DNA from: Hyphomicrobiales bacterium
GTDB lineage: Bacteria; Pseudomonadota; Alphaproteobacteria; Rhizobiales; Methyloligellaceae
NCBI GenBank assembly: GCA_003228955.1
Contig: QIGN01000178.1
Coordinates: forward strand, 1 to 64,000
Direction: 5' to 3'
Length of the DNA: 64,000 bases
Shown piece by piece: positions 40,421 through 48,975 of this stretch. The number at the start of each line of letters is the position of its first letter. Within the stretch, counting starts at the first letter, position 1. Made by a program: the position numbers and the translations under genes. Under the pieces are notes generated by a model that saw only the letters and a program-made list of their open reading frames with translations, made no database searches and was not told the origin of the DNA.

Positions 40421-40912
40421 CTAATTCAGCTTGGTCTTGAGGTCCTTGATGGATTGATCAACCAGCTTGCTGGAGGCTGCCGGAGTCATCTTTTTGGCGA
40501 TGATCCGTTCGGCGGCGGAAACGGCGAGGGTCACGGCCGCGGCGCGAACCTCCCTAAGCGCCTGTTCCTCGGCGCGGGCGATCTTGTCTTCCGCCAGTGT
40601 GGTGCGCCGCTCAAGCTGGTCCTTGATCTTCTGGCGAGTCTCTACGCCAAGAGCCTCGGCTTCCTGTTTGGCGAGCAGGATAATCGATTCCACTTCCTTT
40701 TCCGCATCGCGGTGTTTGCGCTCATAGTCCGCCAGTATTGCCTGCGCTTCCTCGCGCAGACGCCGGGCCTCGTCCAGCTCCTTGCGGATGGTGTCGGCGC
40801 GGTCATCAAGGGCCTTCGTCACCATGCCGGGGACCTTGTAATAGACAATCAGCAGTATGAAACCGATGAAACTGACGGCGATCCAGAAATCCGATGTGGA
40901 AAATATATTCAT
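40421..40912 (-). CDS. atpF: ATP synthase F0 subunit b
   Basis: Peripheral stalk subunit that ties the F1 head to the membrane. One N-terminal helix (FWIAVSFIGFILLIVYY) is followed by a long charged coiled coil (about 40-145). 163 residues, ATG at 40912. It is last in the atpI-B-E-B'-F operon. The F1 genes are not in this window, as is usual for the split ATP synthase operons of alphaproteobacteria. Confidence 0.95.
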   Translation of the reverse strand: MNIFSTSDFWIAVSFIGFILLIVYYKVPGMVTKALDDRADTIRKELDEARRLREEAQAILADYERKHRDAEKEVESIILLAKQEAEALGVETRQKIKDQLERRTTLAEDKIARAEEQALREVRAAAVTLAVSAAERIIAKKMTPAASSKLVDQSIKDLKTKLN

Positions 40913-40930
40913 TACACGAGCCCCTGGGTC

Positions 40931-41416
40931 CTAGTTAACCGCGGCCTTGGAGACAGCCTGATTGACTTCGGATTTAGTCGCATTGCCGCCAATCAGTTCC
41001 TTGACGATTGCTTCGGCAACTTCGCCGGCGACCTCATTGACATGGGTCAGGGCATCGGACTTGGCTCGGGCGATGCGTTTCTCCGCCTCATCTGTCTTCT
41101 CGCCAATCTGCTTTTCGGCTTGGGATTTCTCTGCCTCCACCTCAGCAGCAAGCGCCTCGCGGGTCTCCTGGGCGATGCTCAGGGCCTTTGCACGCGCCTT
41201 GGCCAAGGCCTCTTCATAGGCGGCGATCGCCTCATCGGTTTTATGCTTCAGCTGCTCGGCCTGATCGAGGTCGGAAGCGATCCGGCCGCGCCGCTCTTCG
41301 ATGACCGTGGCGATGCGGGGCAGGGCCACGCGCGCCATGATGAGATACAGCGCGACGAAACTGATCGCCAGCCAGATAAGCTGTGGCGCAAAATCCTGCA
41401 GTACGAATTGGGGCAT
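40931..41416 (-). CDS. atpG: ATP synthase F0 subunit b'
   Basis: Second, divergent stalk subunit, which forms a heterodimer with b in alphaproteobacteria, cyanobacteria and chloroplasts. A membrane helix (LIWLAISFVALYLIMARV) precedes a coiled coil rich in Ala, Glu and Lys. 161 residues, ATG at 41416, 18 bases before atpF. The symbol atpG is used for b' in this context; in other organisms it denotes the gamma subunit. Confidence 0.93.
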   Translation of the reverse strand: MPQFVLQDFAPQLIWLAISFVALYLIMARVALPRIATVIEERRGRIASDLDQAEQLKHKTDEAIAAYEEALAKARAKALSIAQETREALAAEVEAEKSQAEKQIGEKTDEAEKRIARAKSDALTHVNEVAGEVAEAIVKELIGGNATKSEVNQAVSKAAVN

Positions 41417-41498
41417 CGTCGTGCTCCGGCAATGAACAGACCGCCGACGGCGCGCGAAAAGGCAACAGGCGCACGTTCGGGGCTGTCAGGCTGGCAGT

Positions 41499-41726
41499 CT
41501 AAAATACGAACAGAATGATCAGTGCGACCACCAGGCCGAACAGGCCCGTTGCTTCAGCGAGCGCAAAGCCCAGAAGCAGATTGGCGAACTGACCCGGCGC
41601 CGCCGACGGATTGCGAAGCGCGCCCGTGAGGTAGGCGCTGAATATCATGCCGATGCCGATGCCCGCGCCGACGAGAGCGATCGAGGCGATGCCGGCGCCA
41701 ATGAACTTTGCTGCTTCTGGTTCCAT
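41499..41726 (-). CDS. atpE: ATP synthase F0 subunit c
   Basis: Proteolipid of the rotating c-ring. Two helices are joined by the polar loop [11 protein letters not shown]. The proton-carrying acid is E58 in [13 protein letters not shown]. The first helix has the glycine repeat AGIGIGMIF needed for tight ring packing. 75 residues, ATG at 41726 with AAAGGAG upstream. Proton rather than sodium type by its helix-2 residues. Confidence 0.97.
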   Translation of the reverse strand: MEPEAAKFIGAGIASIALVGAGIGIGMIFSAYLTGALRNPSAAPGQFANLLLGFALAEATGLFGLVVALIILFVF

Positions 41727-41771
41727 TTTTTGTGTCTCCTTTGCGGTAACGATCCGTTTGGTAAAGTTTGC

Positions 41772-42500
41772 TTAGTGGTGCATATGCAGAGCATCATTGA
41801 GGTAAATGCAGGTCAGGATAGCGAATACATATGCCTGCAAGAATGCCACGAGAATTTCGAGGCCGGTGAATGCGACCATGAAGGCGAGCGGCGCCCAGCC
41901 GCCGAGGAAACCAAGTCCCACAACGAAAGCCCCGAAAACCTTCAGCATGGCGTGGCCGGCCATCATATTGGCGAACAGGCGCACCGACAGGCTGAGGGGG
42001 CGTGTGAGATAGGAAATCGCCTCGACTACCACAAGCATGGGCAGCAACACCGCCGGGGCTCCCGAAGGAACGAGGAATTTCAGGAAGCCCAGGCCGTGCT
42101 TGGCAAAGCCGATGATTGTCACGCCGATAAAGACGAGGGCGGCGAGGGCGAAGGTCACGATGATTTGGCTGGTGACCGTAAAGGAATAGGGCACCATGCC
42201 CAGCATGTTGGTAAACAGGACGAACATGAAAAGCGAAAACACGAAAGGAAAGTATTTCTGCCCTGCCGAACCCACATTGTCGCGCACCATATTGGCGACG
42301 AATTCGTAGGAAAGCTCGGCCACGGACTGCATGCGTGTCGGCACCAGTGCCCGCCCGCGCATGCCCCAGATGGTCAGGAGAGTGATGAGGAAAACGGCAA
42401 TCACCATAAACAGCGAGGAATTCGTAAAAGAGGCGTCAAGCCCGAAAAGATCAAGTTTGATTAAACGTTTGATCTCGAATTGAAGCATGGGGTTCGGCAT
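41772..42500 (-). CDS. atpB: ATP synthase F0 subunit a
   Basis: Membrane channel subunit beside the c-ring. Typical segments are FTNSSLFMVIAVF, YFPFVFSLFMFVLFTNMLGM, RPLSLSVRLFANMMAGH with the essential arginine, and the C-terminal FLQAYVFAILTCIYLNDA. I chose the ATG at 42500 because family members begin about seven residues before QFEIKRLI. An in-frame GTG at 42545, 13 bases after atpI, has a GGGG site and would add 15 glycine-rich residues. Confidence 0.94.
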   Translation of the reverse strand: MPNPMLQFEIKRLIKLDLFGLDASFTNSSLFMVIAVFLITLLTIWGMRGRALVPTRMQSVAELSYEFVANMVRDNVGSAGQKYFPFVFSLFMFVLFTNMLGMVPYSFTVTSQIIVTFALAALVFIGVTIIGFAKHGLGFLKFLVPSGAPAVLLPMLVVVEAISYLTRPLSLSVRLFANMMAGHAMLKVFGAFVVGLGFLGGWAPLAFMVAFTGLEILVAFLQAYVFAILTCIYLNDALHMHH

Positions 42501-42557
42501 GCTGCTGCCGCCGCCCGCGCCCTGTCCGGCTAAATGTTCAGCCACCGATTGCCCCGA

Positions 42558-42956
42558 TCATTTCGCGTCCGGTCCCCGTTCCGGTTTTTTCGTTGCCGCC
42601 TGCGCGTCACCCGTATCTGACTGCATCGCAAGCGCTGTGCGGACTACATTCCAGATTCCGGCAGCCGCGCCCAGTACAAAAAATAATAGCAGAAAAACAG
42701 GTGACGTATCGAACCACCTGTCCAGCTGCCAACCGATCAAACCGCCGACGAGAAGTCCGACAACGAGTTCGGTCGATATCCGGAATGCCGTCCCCATTGC
42801 GCTGCCGCGTGCCTGCGCCTCCGGCGCATCGCCCGGGTGGCCCCTTGCGCGCTCAAGGCGCTTCTCAAAATCCGCAAACCTGTCATCCCGCTCCCCGGAT
42901 CTGTTTTCCCGGTTGCGGGTACGGTTTCCACCGTGGCTTTTAACGAATTTTGCCAT
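42558..42956 (-). CDS. atpI: ATP synthase accessory protein AtpI (AtpZ/gene 1 type)
   Basis: Small membrane protein that assists c-ring assembly. It has a charged N-terminal 55 residues followed by two helices (STELVVGLLVGGLIGWQLD and PVFLLLFFVLGAAAGIWNVV). I prefer the ATG at 42956 (132 residues), because the predicted promoter at 43018-43046 would start transcription near 43011, inside the region that the longer frame (to 43022) would need. First gene of the F0 operon. Confidence 0.88.
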   Translation of the reverse strand: MAKFVKSHGGNRTRNRENRSGERDDRFADFEKRLERARGHPGDAPEAQARGSAMGTAFRISTELVVGLLVGGLIGWQLDRWFDTSPVFLLLFFVLGAAAGIWNVVRTALAMQSDTGDAQAATKKPERGPDAK

Positions 42957-43017
42957 GGGTCCAACAGCCCCAATCAGGCGGCATCCCCGGCCCTTGTAAA
43001 AAGGCCATGCCGCGCGA

Positions 43018-43046
43018 ACCATAGTGTGGCCTTATGAGCGTGTCAA
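43018..43046 (-). promoter_or_regulatory. Promoter of the atpI-B-E-B'-F operon
   Basis: Read on the minus strand, a perfect -35 TTGACA (43046-43041) and a -10 TATGGT (43023-43018) are 17 bases apart. The predicted start near 43011 leaves a leader of roughly 55 bases before the atpI ATG. The remaining part of the 233-base gap to smc holds a palindrome GGCTGA-TTGA-TCAGCC (43180-43195) that covers the smc stop codon, and nothing else that I can see. Confidence 0.6.
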
Positions 43047-43189
43047 GAACTGGTGATTGCTGGCTAAGTAGATGATTTCATTTGGAAAAAATAGACGCCA
43101 CAAATGGCGGCAGGACTGAATTTACCCAGCCTTGAAAACCGGGGTTATTTGCCCCCTCCCGCCGCCCGGCCAACTGAGAGGCTGATTGA

Positions 43190-46100
43190 TCAGCCGGTGT
43201 CCCTGAATTGCTCCGCCGTTTCAAGATCAACCGAAACAAGCTGGCTGACACCGCGCTCCGCCATGGTGACGCCGAACAGGCGGTCCATTCGGCTCATGGT
43301 CACGGGATGATGTGTAATGATGAGGAAGCGGGTGTCGGTCGCCTTGCGCATTTCTTCCATCAGCCGGCAGAAGCGTTCCACATTCGAATCGTCGAGAGGC
43401 GCATCCACTTCGTCGAGGACGCAGATGGGAGAGGGGTTGGTGAGGAATACCGCAAAAATCAGCGCCAGGGCCGTCAGCGCTTTTTCGCCACCCGACAGCA
43501 GGGTCAGGACTTGCGGTTTTTTCCCTGGGGGGCGGGCAAGGATTTCAAGACCGGATTCCAATGGGTCATCGCTCTCGATCAATTGCAGTTCCGCTTCGCC
43601 TCCGCCAAACAGCGTCTTGAACAAATTCTGGAAATGCCCGTTTACTTCTTCAAACGCATCGAGCAGCCGTTTGCGGCCCTCGCGATTGAGCTTGGAAATG
43701 CCCTGACGCAAGCGCGCAATTGCCTCTTCGAGGTCTTCTTGTTCGCTGCTCATGGTCTCAAGTTCGCCGGTGATGTCCTCCAGCGTTTTCTCCGCCCCCA
43801 GATTGACACCGCCGAGATGTTCGCGATCCGCCTTGAGTTTGGCGATCCGCTCGTCGATTTCCTGAAGTTCGGGGGTCGGGGAACCTGGTTCAAGCTGGGC
43901 AACGGACAGACATTCTTCCGGTGCGCACTCAAGCTGTTCGGAGATCATGCGGGCCTGCTCCGCCCGGCGCTCGCGTGCCGCTTCAAGTCTTGCCTCAATG
44001 CGGGCGCGGTCTTCACGGGTTTCGGCAAGCACCGATTGCGCCTGGCGCATGGCCTTGTCGCGATCACGCAAAGTGGTGTCGGCCAGGCTCAGCGCATCGG
44101 CGGCGTCCCGGCGCGCTTTTTCGGCCTTGCCGATTTCATCCAGCAGGCGCGTGCGCCGCTTCTCGATCTGGTCCGGAAAATCGGTGAAAGCGTCAACCTC
44201 GGCGCGCGTTTCCTCAAAGCGGTCCCTGAGCGTTTCAATCTGGCGTGCCGCGCTTTCCAGGCGTGTGCTCCACTGATCGAGTTCGCGCGATACCGCGGCA
44301 ATCCTGTCCCGCAATATTTGCTGTTCACGTTCGATGCCGTCATTTTTCAACCGGGCGTCGGCATAGGCCGAGCGCTTGGCCGCAATGTCTTCCTGCAACG
44401 CTTCCAATTCACCATCGAGCGCGGATTCGGGCTCCAGTTTTTCGAGCGCGGTTTGAGCTGTTTTCAGGGCTGCACGTGCTTCTTCAAGCGCCTCGCGGGT
44501 GCGGGCGCCAGATTCCGCCAGCGCGCCCAATTCCTTGCTGGAGGCCTGAGCCGCGCGTTCAGCCGTTGCCAGCTCATCGCGCGCGGCTCCAAGCGCGCCT
44601 TGCGCGCCCCGCCAGGCCAAGCTTGCTTCACGGTCCTCGGCTTCGGCGTCAGACACCTCCTGGCAAATTGATCCGAGCAGTTCTTCGGCGCTTTTCGCTT
44701 TCCCGCGCGCCGCCTCCGCTTCCGCTGTCAGGGCGTCGAGGCGGTTGCGTTCCGCCAGCCGCCTGGCCGAGGCCGTTGGTGCATCGGCCGCTGCTGAGTA
44801 ACCGTCCCAGCGCCAAAGGTCGCCGGATTTGGAGACCAGACGTTGCCCGGGTTGCAATTCCCCTTGCAAGGCGTCACCGCGCTTTGCCGTAACAATGCCG
44901 ATCTGCGCCAGCCGCCGGGCCAGCGCCTTGGGCGCTTTAACGAATTTGCCGAGAGGCTCCGCGCCCTCGGGCAGGCCGGGGTCGGAAGACTTGCCGGCAA
45001 TCGACTCCCAGCGAGCCGGGGCTTTGGCATCGTCCGAAGCGTCGAGGTCATCGCCGAGTGCCGCGCCCAGCGCCAGCTCGTACCCCGATTCAACGCGCAT
45101 TTTGCCGACAACCGGAATCCACTTCGCGCCCTCCGCCGGTTTCAGAAGTTTCACCAATGTTTGCGCCTCGGTCTCAAGTTCCTGGGCGTGCAGTTTTGCT
45201 TCGGTGGCGGTTTCCCTGGCCGCATTCTCCTTGTTGCGCAGGGCTGCAAGCGCGTTTTCAGCTTCAAGGACGCGCTCCTCCAGCTTGCTCGCCTGGTTCG
45301 AGAATTCGCTTACATTGGTGCGAAGGCCGGAAATGTCCGGCGTGCCAGCTGGCGAAGATTCCAGTTTGATTAGCCGTGCATTGTCCTCGCGGTCGCGCGC
45401 CTCCAGCCGGTCAATTCGCGCCTGTTCACTTGAGGCGGCTGTACTGAGCTGCTGACGTTCCGCACGCAGGTCAGCAAGCCTTCCGGTGAGCAAGGAGAGC
45501 GCGCTTTCGGATTCCTCGCGTTCGCTTGCCCGCGCTTCCATCTCTTCGCGCGCCGCGGCGGCGGCGTTCGAAGGGTCGGGGGCATTGGCAAGGCCCTCTT
45601 CTTCTTCCTTGAGCCGCGCGAGGGCTTGTGCAGCCTCGCGTTCGCGTTCGGTTTCGCGTTCCAGATCGCTATTGAGCTGCGCGAGCCGGTCTTCCAGTTC
45701 CTGCTTGCGGGCCTGGGCACGCTCTTCTTCCCTCTCCAGTGTTTCCTGCTCAACATTCAGCCGGTGCAGCACGGCGCCGCGAGCCGCCTCCTCTTCGCGA
45801 AGGGGCTGCATTTCATCGGCGGCCTTGGTATGGGCGAGGATGGCCTGGGCTTCATTCTGGGTCAGTTGCGCGACGCCGCGAACCGCCTGCTCCAGTGCGG
45901 CTTCTTCCGCCTCCACATTTTGACAGGCCATGTTCCAGCGCAGATGATACTGAAGGGCTTCACCCCGGCGTATTTCGCCGGACATCTCCTTATAGCGCCG
46001 CGCCTGGCGCGCCTGGCGTTTGAGGGAGTTGACCTGGGTCTTGATCTGACCCATCAGATCCCGCAGGCGCTCCAGATTGTTTTCCGCGCCCTTCAGTCTC

Positions 46101-46645
46101 AATTCAGCTTCATGGCGGCGCGAGTGCAGACCGGCTATTCCGGCGGCATCTTCCAGAACGCGCCGGCGCTGCTGCGGGTTGGCGTTGACGATTTCTCCGA
46201 TACGTCCCTGGCGCACGAGAGCCGGAGAGCGCGCGCCGGTGGCCGCGTCCTCGAACAGCAGTCGCACATCGCGCGCCCGCACATCCTTGCCATTGATCCG
46301 GAAAACGGAACCGGCTTCGCGTTCGATACGGCGGGAGATTTCCAATTGATCGGAGTCGTTGAATTCAGCCGGCGCCTTGCGCTGGGAATTGTCGAGAAAG
46401 ATGGTCACCTCGGCCATGTTGCGCGCCGGGCGGCTTTGGGTTCCGGCAAACACGACATCATCCATGGACGCGCCGCGCATGCTCTTATGCGAGGTCTCGC
46501 CCATTACCCAGCGCAGGGCTTCCAGCAGATTGGATTTGCCACAGCCGTTGGGGCCGACAACACCGGTGAGTCCCGGCTCGACCAGCAACTCGGCAGGCTC
46601 GACAAAGGACTTGAATCCCAGGAGCCTCAGGCGTGTGATTTTCAC
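43190..46645 (-). CDS. smc: Chromosome segregation protein SMC
   Basis: Condensin ATPase of 1151 residues that loads at parS regions and organises the chromosome. N-terminal ATPase half with Walker A GPNGCGKSN (31-39), two long coiled coils around a hinge (about 510-640), and the C-terminal half with signature LLSGGEKALTALAL and Walker B ICVLDEVDAPLDD. The start is a GTG at 46645 with GGAG eight bases upstream; VKITRLRLLGFKSF is the usual SMC beginning. Conserved neighbourhood with the dsbA-like genes and dciA. Confidence 0.97.
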   Translation of the reverse strand: MKITRLRLLGFKSFVEPAELLVEPGLTGVVGPNGCGKSNLLEALRWVMGETSHKSMRGASMDDVVFAGTQSRPARNMAEVTIFLDNSQRKAPAEFNDSDQLEISRRIEREAGSVFRINGKDVRARDVRLLFEDAATGARSPALVRQGRIGEIVNANPQQRRRVLEDAAGIAGLHSRRHEAELRLKGAENNLERLRDLMGQIKTQVNSLKRQARQARRYKEMSGEIRRGEALQYHLRWNMACQNVEAEEAALEQAVRGVAQLTQNEAQAILAHTKAADEMQPLREEEAARGAVLHRLNVEQETLEREEERAQARKQELEDRLAQLNSDLERETEREREAAQALARLKEEEEGLANAPDPSNAAAAAREEMEARASEREESESALSLLTGRLADLRAERQQLSTAASSEQARIDRLEARDREDNARLIKLESSPAGTPDISGLRTNVSEFSNQASKLEERVLEAENALAALRNKENAARETATEAKLHAQELETEAQTLVKLLKPAEGAKWIPVVGKMRVESGYELALGAALGDDLDASDDAKAPARWESIAGKSSDPGLPEGAEPLGKFVKAPKALARRLAQIGIVTAKRGDALQGELQPGQRLVSKSGDLWRWDGYSAAADAPTASARRLAERNRLDALTAEAEAARGKAKSAEELLGSICQEVSDAEAEDREASLAWRGAQGALGAARDELATAERAAQASSKELGALAESGARTREALEEARAALKTAQTALEKLEPESALDGELEALQEDIAAKRSAYADARLKNDGIEREQQILRDRIAAVSRELDQWSTRLESAARQIETLRDRFEETRAEVDAFTDFPDQIEKRRTRLLDEIGKAEKARRDAADALSLADTTLRDRDKAMRQAQSVLAETREDRARIEARLEAARERRAEQARMISEQLECAPEECLSVAQLEPGSPTPELQEIDERIAKLKADREHLGGVNLGAEKTLEDITGELETMSSEQEDLEEAIARLRQGISKLNREGRKRLLDAFEEVNGHFQNLFKTLFGGGEAELQLIESDDPLESGLEILARPPGKKPQVLTLLSGGEKALTALALIFAVFLTNPSPICVLDEVDAPLDDSNVERFCRLMEEMRKATDTRFLIITHHPVTMSRMDRLFGVTMAERGVSQLVSVDLETAEQFRDTG

Positions 46646-46743
46646 CCGGCGTTCTCCAGCTTGCGTCCGCCGACAATCTCCACTTCGGCGAATCAGTTCG
46701 TGACTATGGGATAAACTACGACAGCGGCACAGAAATACGAGAA

Positions 46744-47424
46744 TTATGTGGTCTGTTGTACCGGCTGTTCCGCAAGCATGGCTTTAATCTGATCGAGGGT
46801 CAGGACACCACGGTATTTTTTTCCGTTGACGAAGAAGGTCGGCGTACCGGAGACGCCAAAATCGCGGGCGCGCTGCTTGATCTCTTTCAGGCTTTTTTCG
46901 AGTTCCTTGTCGGCCAGGCAAGCGTCGAATGCCTGACGTGTCATGCCTGTCTGCGCGGCAACCTTGTAGATTGCGTCGAGACGGACCTCCTGCGAGACCC
47001 ACTTGGTCCGCTGAACAATGTACTTGTCAAGCAGATCGAAATAATCCTTGTCCGGCGCGCAGCGGTTGATGATCGCAGCGGTGCCTGCCGCGCGCCCAAT
47101 CGGAAATTCACGAACGATGAAGCGAATCTTGCCAGTGTCGATGAGTTCTTTTTTGAAGCGCGGATAGACTTCGATGTGGAATTTGTAGCAGAACGGGCAG
47201 GAGAGCGAGACATACTCAATGACGACGTCGGATGCGGTGGGACTACCCAGCATTTTTTCGCCCAGGGGACCGGGCTTCATGAGTTCCGCCATGACCGGCG
47301 TGCCGTCGGCCGCAAGGAGTGCGCCTGGAGGAGGCTGGCGCGTCCCGCTGCTTGCGCACCCCGCCAGAGAGCCCGCGCCCACGGCCAGTGTACCGCCTAT
47401 AAATTTGCGCCGGTTCAACAACAT
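46744..47424 (-). CDS. Exported DsbA-family thioredoxin-fold lipoprotein
   Basis: Thiol-disulfide protein with active site CPFC (C76, C79). The N-terminus MLLNRRKFIGG carries a twin arginine, and SLAGC gives a lipobox (C23), so it may be a Tat- or Sec-exported lipoprotein. The cis-proline motif GTPTFFVNG and helical insert are as in DsbA. The ATG at 47424 is chosen because GGGGG lies about 10 bases upstream; ATG 47433 abuts that site. 226 residues. Second of two adjacent paralogues. Confidence 0.9.
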   Translation of the reverse strand: MLLNRRKFIGGTLAVGAGSLAGCASSGTRQPPPGALLAADGTPVMAELMKPGPLGEKMLGSPTASDVVIEYVSLSCPFCYKFHIEVYPRFKKELIDTGKIRFIVREFPIGRAAGTAAIINRCAPDKDYFDLLDKYIVQRTKWVSQEVRLDAIYKVAAQTGMTRQAFDACLADKELEKSLKEIKQRARDFGVSGTPTFFVNGKKYRGVLTLDQIKAMLAEQPVQQTT

Positions 47425-47502
47425 AGAAGGCATCCCCCAAGCTAGTTGCAATAAGCGGGAGAGTCTCCCGCATGCACCGCGTTCCGATGGCGCCGCCTAA
47501 AT

Positions 47503-48192
47503 CTACAGATAGGGCGCCATCGCCTTTTCAATATCGGCGAGGCTATTGCCCGATTCAAGCATTTTTCCATTCACAAACAGGGTCGGCGTTGCCTTCACGC
47601 CAAATTTTTGGTGTCCGTCCAGCGCTGTTTTTTCGATATAATCGGTCACCTTCTTGTTGCTCATGCACGCGTTAAAGGTCTCTTTGGTGAAGCCGGCCTG
47701 TTGGGCCATCTTGAAAAGCCGGGGCAACGGGCTGCCGGGACCTCTCGCCCATTTGTCCTGCTGCTTGTACATCACGGTGATAAACGGAAAATATTTGTCA
47801 GGACCCGCGCAGCGCGCCAGCGCCGCCGCGGCAAGCGCGATCCTATCGAGCGGGAATTCGCGGATGATGTAACGGACTTTGCCGGTTTTGATGTATTTTT
47901 CCGTCAGCTCGGGCATGGTGTTCATGTGATGATTTGCGCAATGCGGGCAAGTCATCGACGAATATTCGATGATCGTTACAGGCGCGTTTGCGTCGCCCTT
48001 GATATTTTCGTGCTCGGTGTTGACGATCATGGCGTTAGGGCCAGCGGACATTGGCGCCGTCTGCGCAATGGATGTTGAACTCAGGCCCAGATAGACAAAC
48101 CCTCCGGCGGCAACCGCAAGGGCGCCAAGGCTGAGATTGATTGCGCTGCGCCGGGACAGACTGGTTTTGCGGGAAGTTTTTAAATTCGCCAC
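47503..48192 (-). CDS. Exported DsbA-family disulfide protein
   Basis: Thioredoxin-fold protein with the classic DsbA active site CPHC (C82, C85) and cis-proline motif ATPTLFVNG. An N-terminal twin-arginine-like LSRRSAINLSLGALAVAAGG precedes a hydrophobic stretch, so it is exported, perhaps anchored. It probably oxidises cysteines in envelope proteins. GTG start at 48192 with AAGGAG upstream. 229 residues. It sits between dciA and the lipoprotein paralogue, and its upstream region carries a 21-bp tandem repeat. Confidence 0.92.
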   Translation of the reverse strand: MANLKTSRKTSLSRRSAINLSLGALAVAAGGFVYLGLSSTSIAQTAPMSAGPNAMIVNTEHENIKGDANAPVTIIEYSSMTCPHCANHHMNTMPELTEKYIKTGKVRYIIREFPLDRIALAAAALARCAGPDKYFPFITVMYKQQDKWARGPGSPLPRLFKMAQQAGFTKETFNACMSNKKVTDYIEKTALDGHQKFGVKATPTLFVNGKMLESGNSLADIEKAMAPYL

Positions 48193-48227
48193 GGGTTGCT
48201 CCTTGATGCGACCGAAATATCCACCAT

Positions 48228-48269
48228 TGCTCCGGCGGGTCAGGTAAATGCTCCGGCGGGTCAGGTAAA
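48228..48269. repeat. Perfect tandem duplication of 21 bp upstream of dsbA-like gene
   Basis: The 21-base unit beginning TGCTCCGGCGGGTCAGG occurs twice back to back (48228-48248 and 48249-48269) without mismatch. It lies 36 bases upstream of the GTG of the disulfide-protein gene and downstream of dciA, so it falls within or near the promoter. It probably arose by slippage; an effect on expression is possible but not shown. Confidence 0.8.
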
Positions 48270-48356
48270 ATTCAGTATATTGCGCGCAAATATAGCAGGA
48301 ATGAGGAATTTGGCGCTCAAATTTGTGTGTGCCGGTGCGACAAATTTCCCCGGCGC

Positions 48357-48881
48357 TTAGTCAATATTGGCGGCAAGTCTGGAAAGCGCGGCACGCAATC
48401 CATCCGCCTCGATTGCCCGATCCAGCGGGACTGCTTCTCGCACCGGCGTGTCCGGTGGCGTTTTATCCGGCGTTTCGCGGTGAACAGGCCCCTGTACAAT
48501 GCGCAAATGGGAGACCGCACGGTATCCGAAATAGATGTTGATGCGCTCAAGCAACTGCGGTGCAATGTGCTGAATTTCCAGAGATCTCGGGCCATCCACA
48601 CGCAGCACCAGGGTCGCGCCCGCGCGCCGGTGCTGAGCGCGGCTTTTCGCGCCGCCCTCATCCTCCGGGGAAGGTTCGGGGCCGCGCGGCCAGACAAGTC
48701 GCTCCGGAGACGTGATATCCGCGAATTCAGCGCCGACAATATCCGGCCAGTCGGAAAGCACGCTTGCGGAGGGGAAGCCATGAGCGCTGAAGGCGGCGCG
48801 GGTCACGCCAGGCACAAATGCGCCAATGGCGGAGGGTCCCCCGCGTGTTCCGCGTGCTTTTTTACCCGGCGTGTTGTTCAT
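48357..48881 (-). CDS. dciA: DciA-type helicase loader candidate (DUF721)
   Basis: A 174-residue protein of the DUF721 family; DciA is the ancestral loader of the replicative helicase DnaB in bacteria that lack DnaC. The conserved core is seen as VLSDWPDIVGAEFADITSPERL followed by GATLVLRVDGPRSLEIQH and a helix ending in ERINIYFGY. The C-terminus is an unconserved Pro-rich tail. ATG at 48881. Divergent from mutY across 94 bases; this neighbourhood is conserved in alphaproteobacteria. Confidence 0.88.
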   Translation of the reverse strand: MNNTPGKKARGTRGGPSAIGAFVPGVTRAAFSAHGFPSASVLSDWPDIVGAEFADITSPERLVWPRGPEPSPEDEGGAKSRAQHRRAGATLVLRVDGPRSLEIQHIAPQLLERINIYFGYRAVSHLRIVQGPVHRETPDKTPPDTPVREAVPLDRAIEADGLRAALSRLAANID

Positions 48882-48975
48882 CGGATTTTCAATGTGTCTG
48901 ATTTCACTGCGTCATGCTCTAGCATAACCGACCATGAGGTTGCGAGGCAGGGCAAAGACGGGCCATGGGGAAAAG

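Noticed and set aside
40454-41518. 354-codon open frame on the plus strand
   Set aside because: It runs antisense to atpF and atpB' across their junction; the translated product has no family features.
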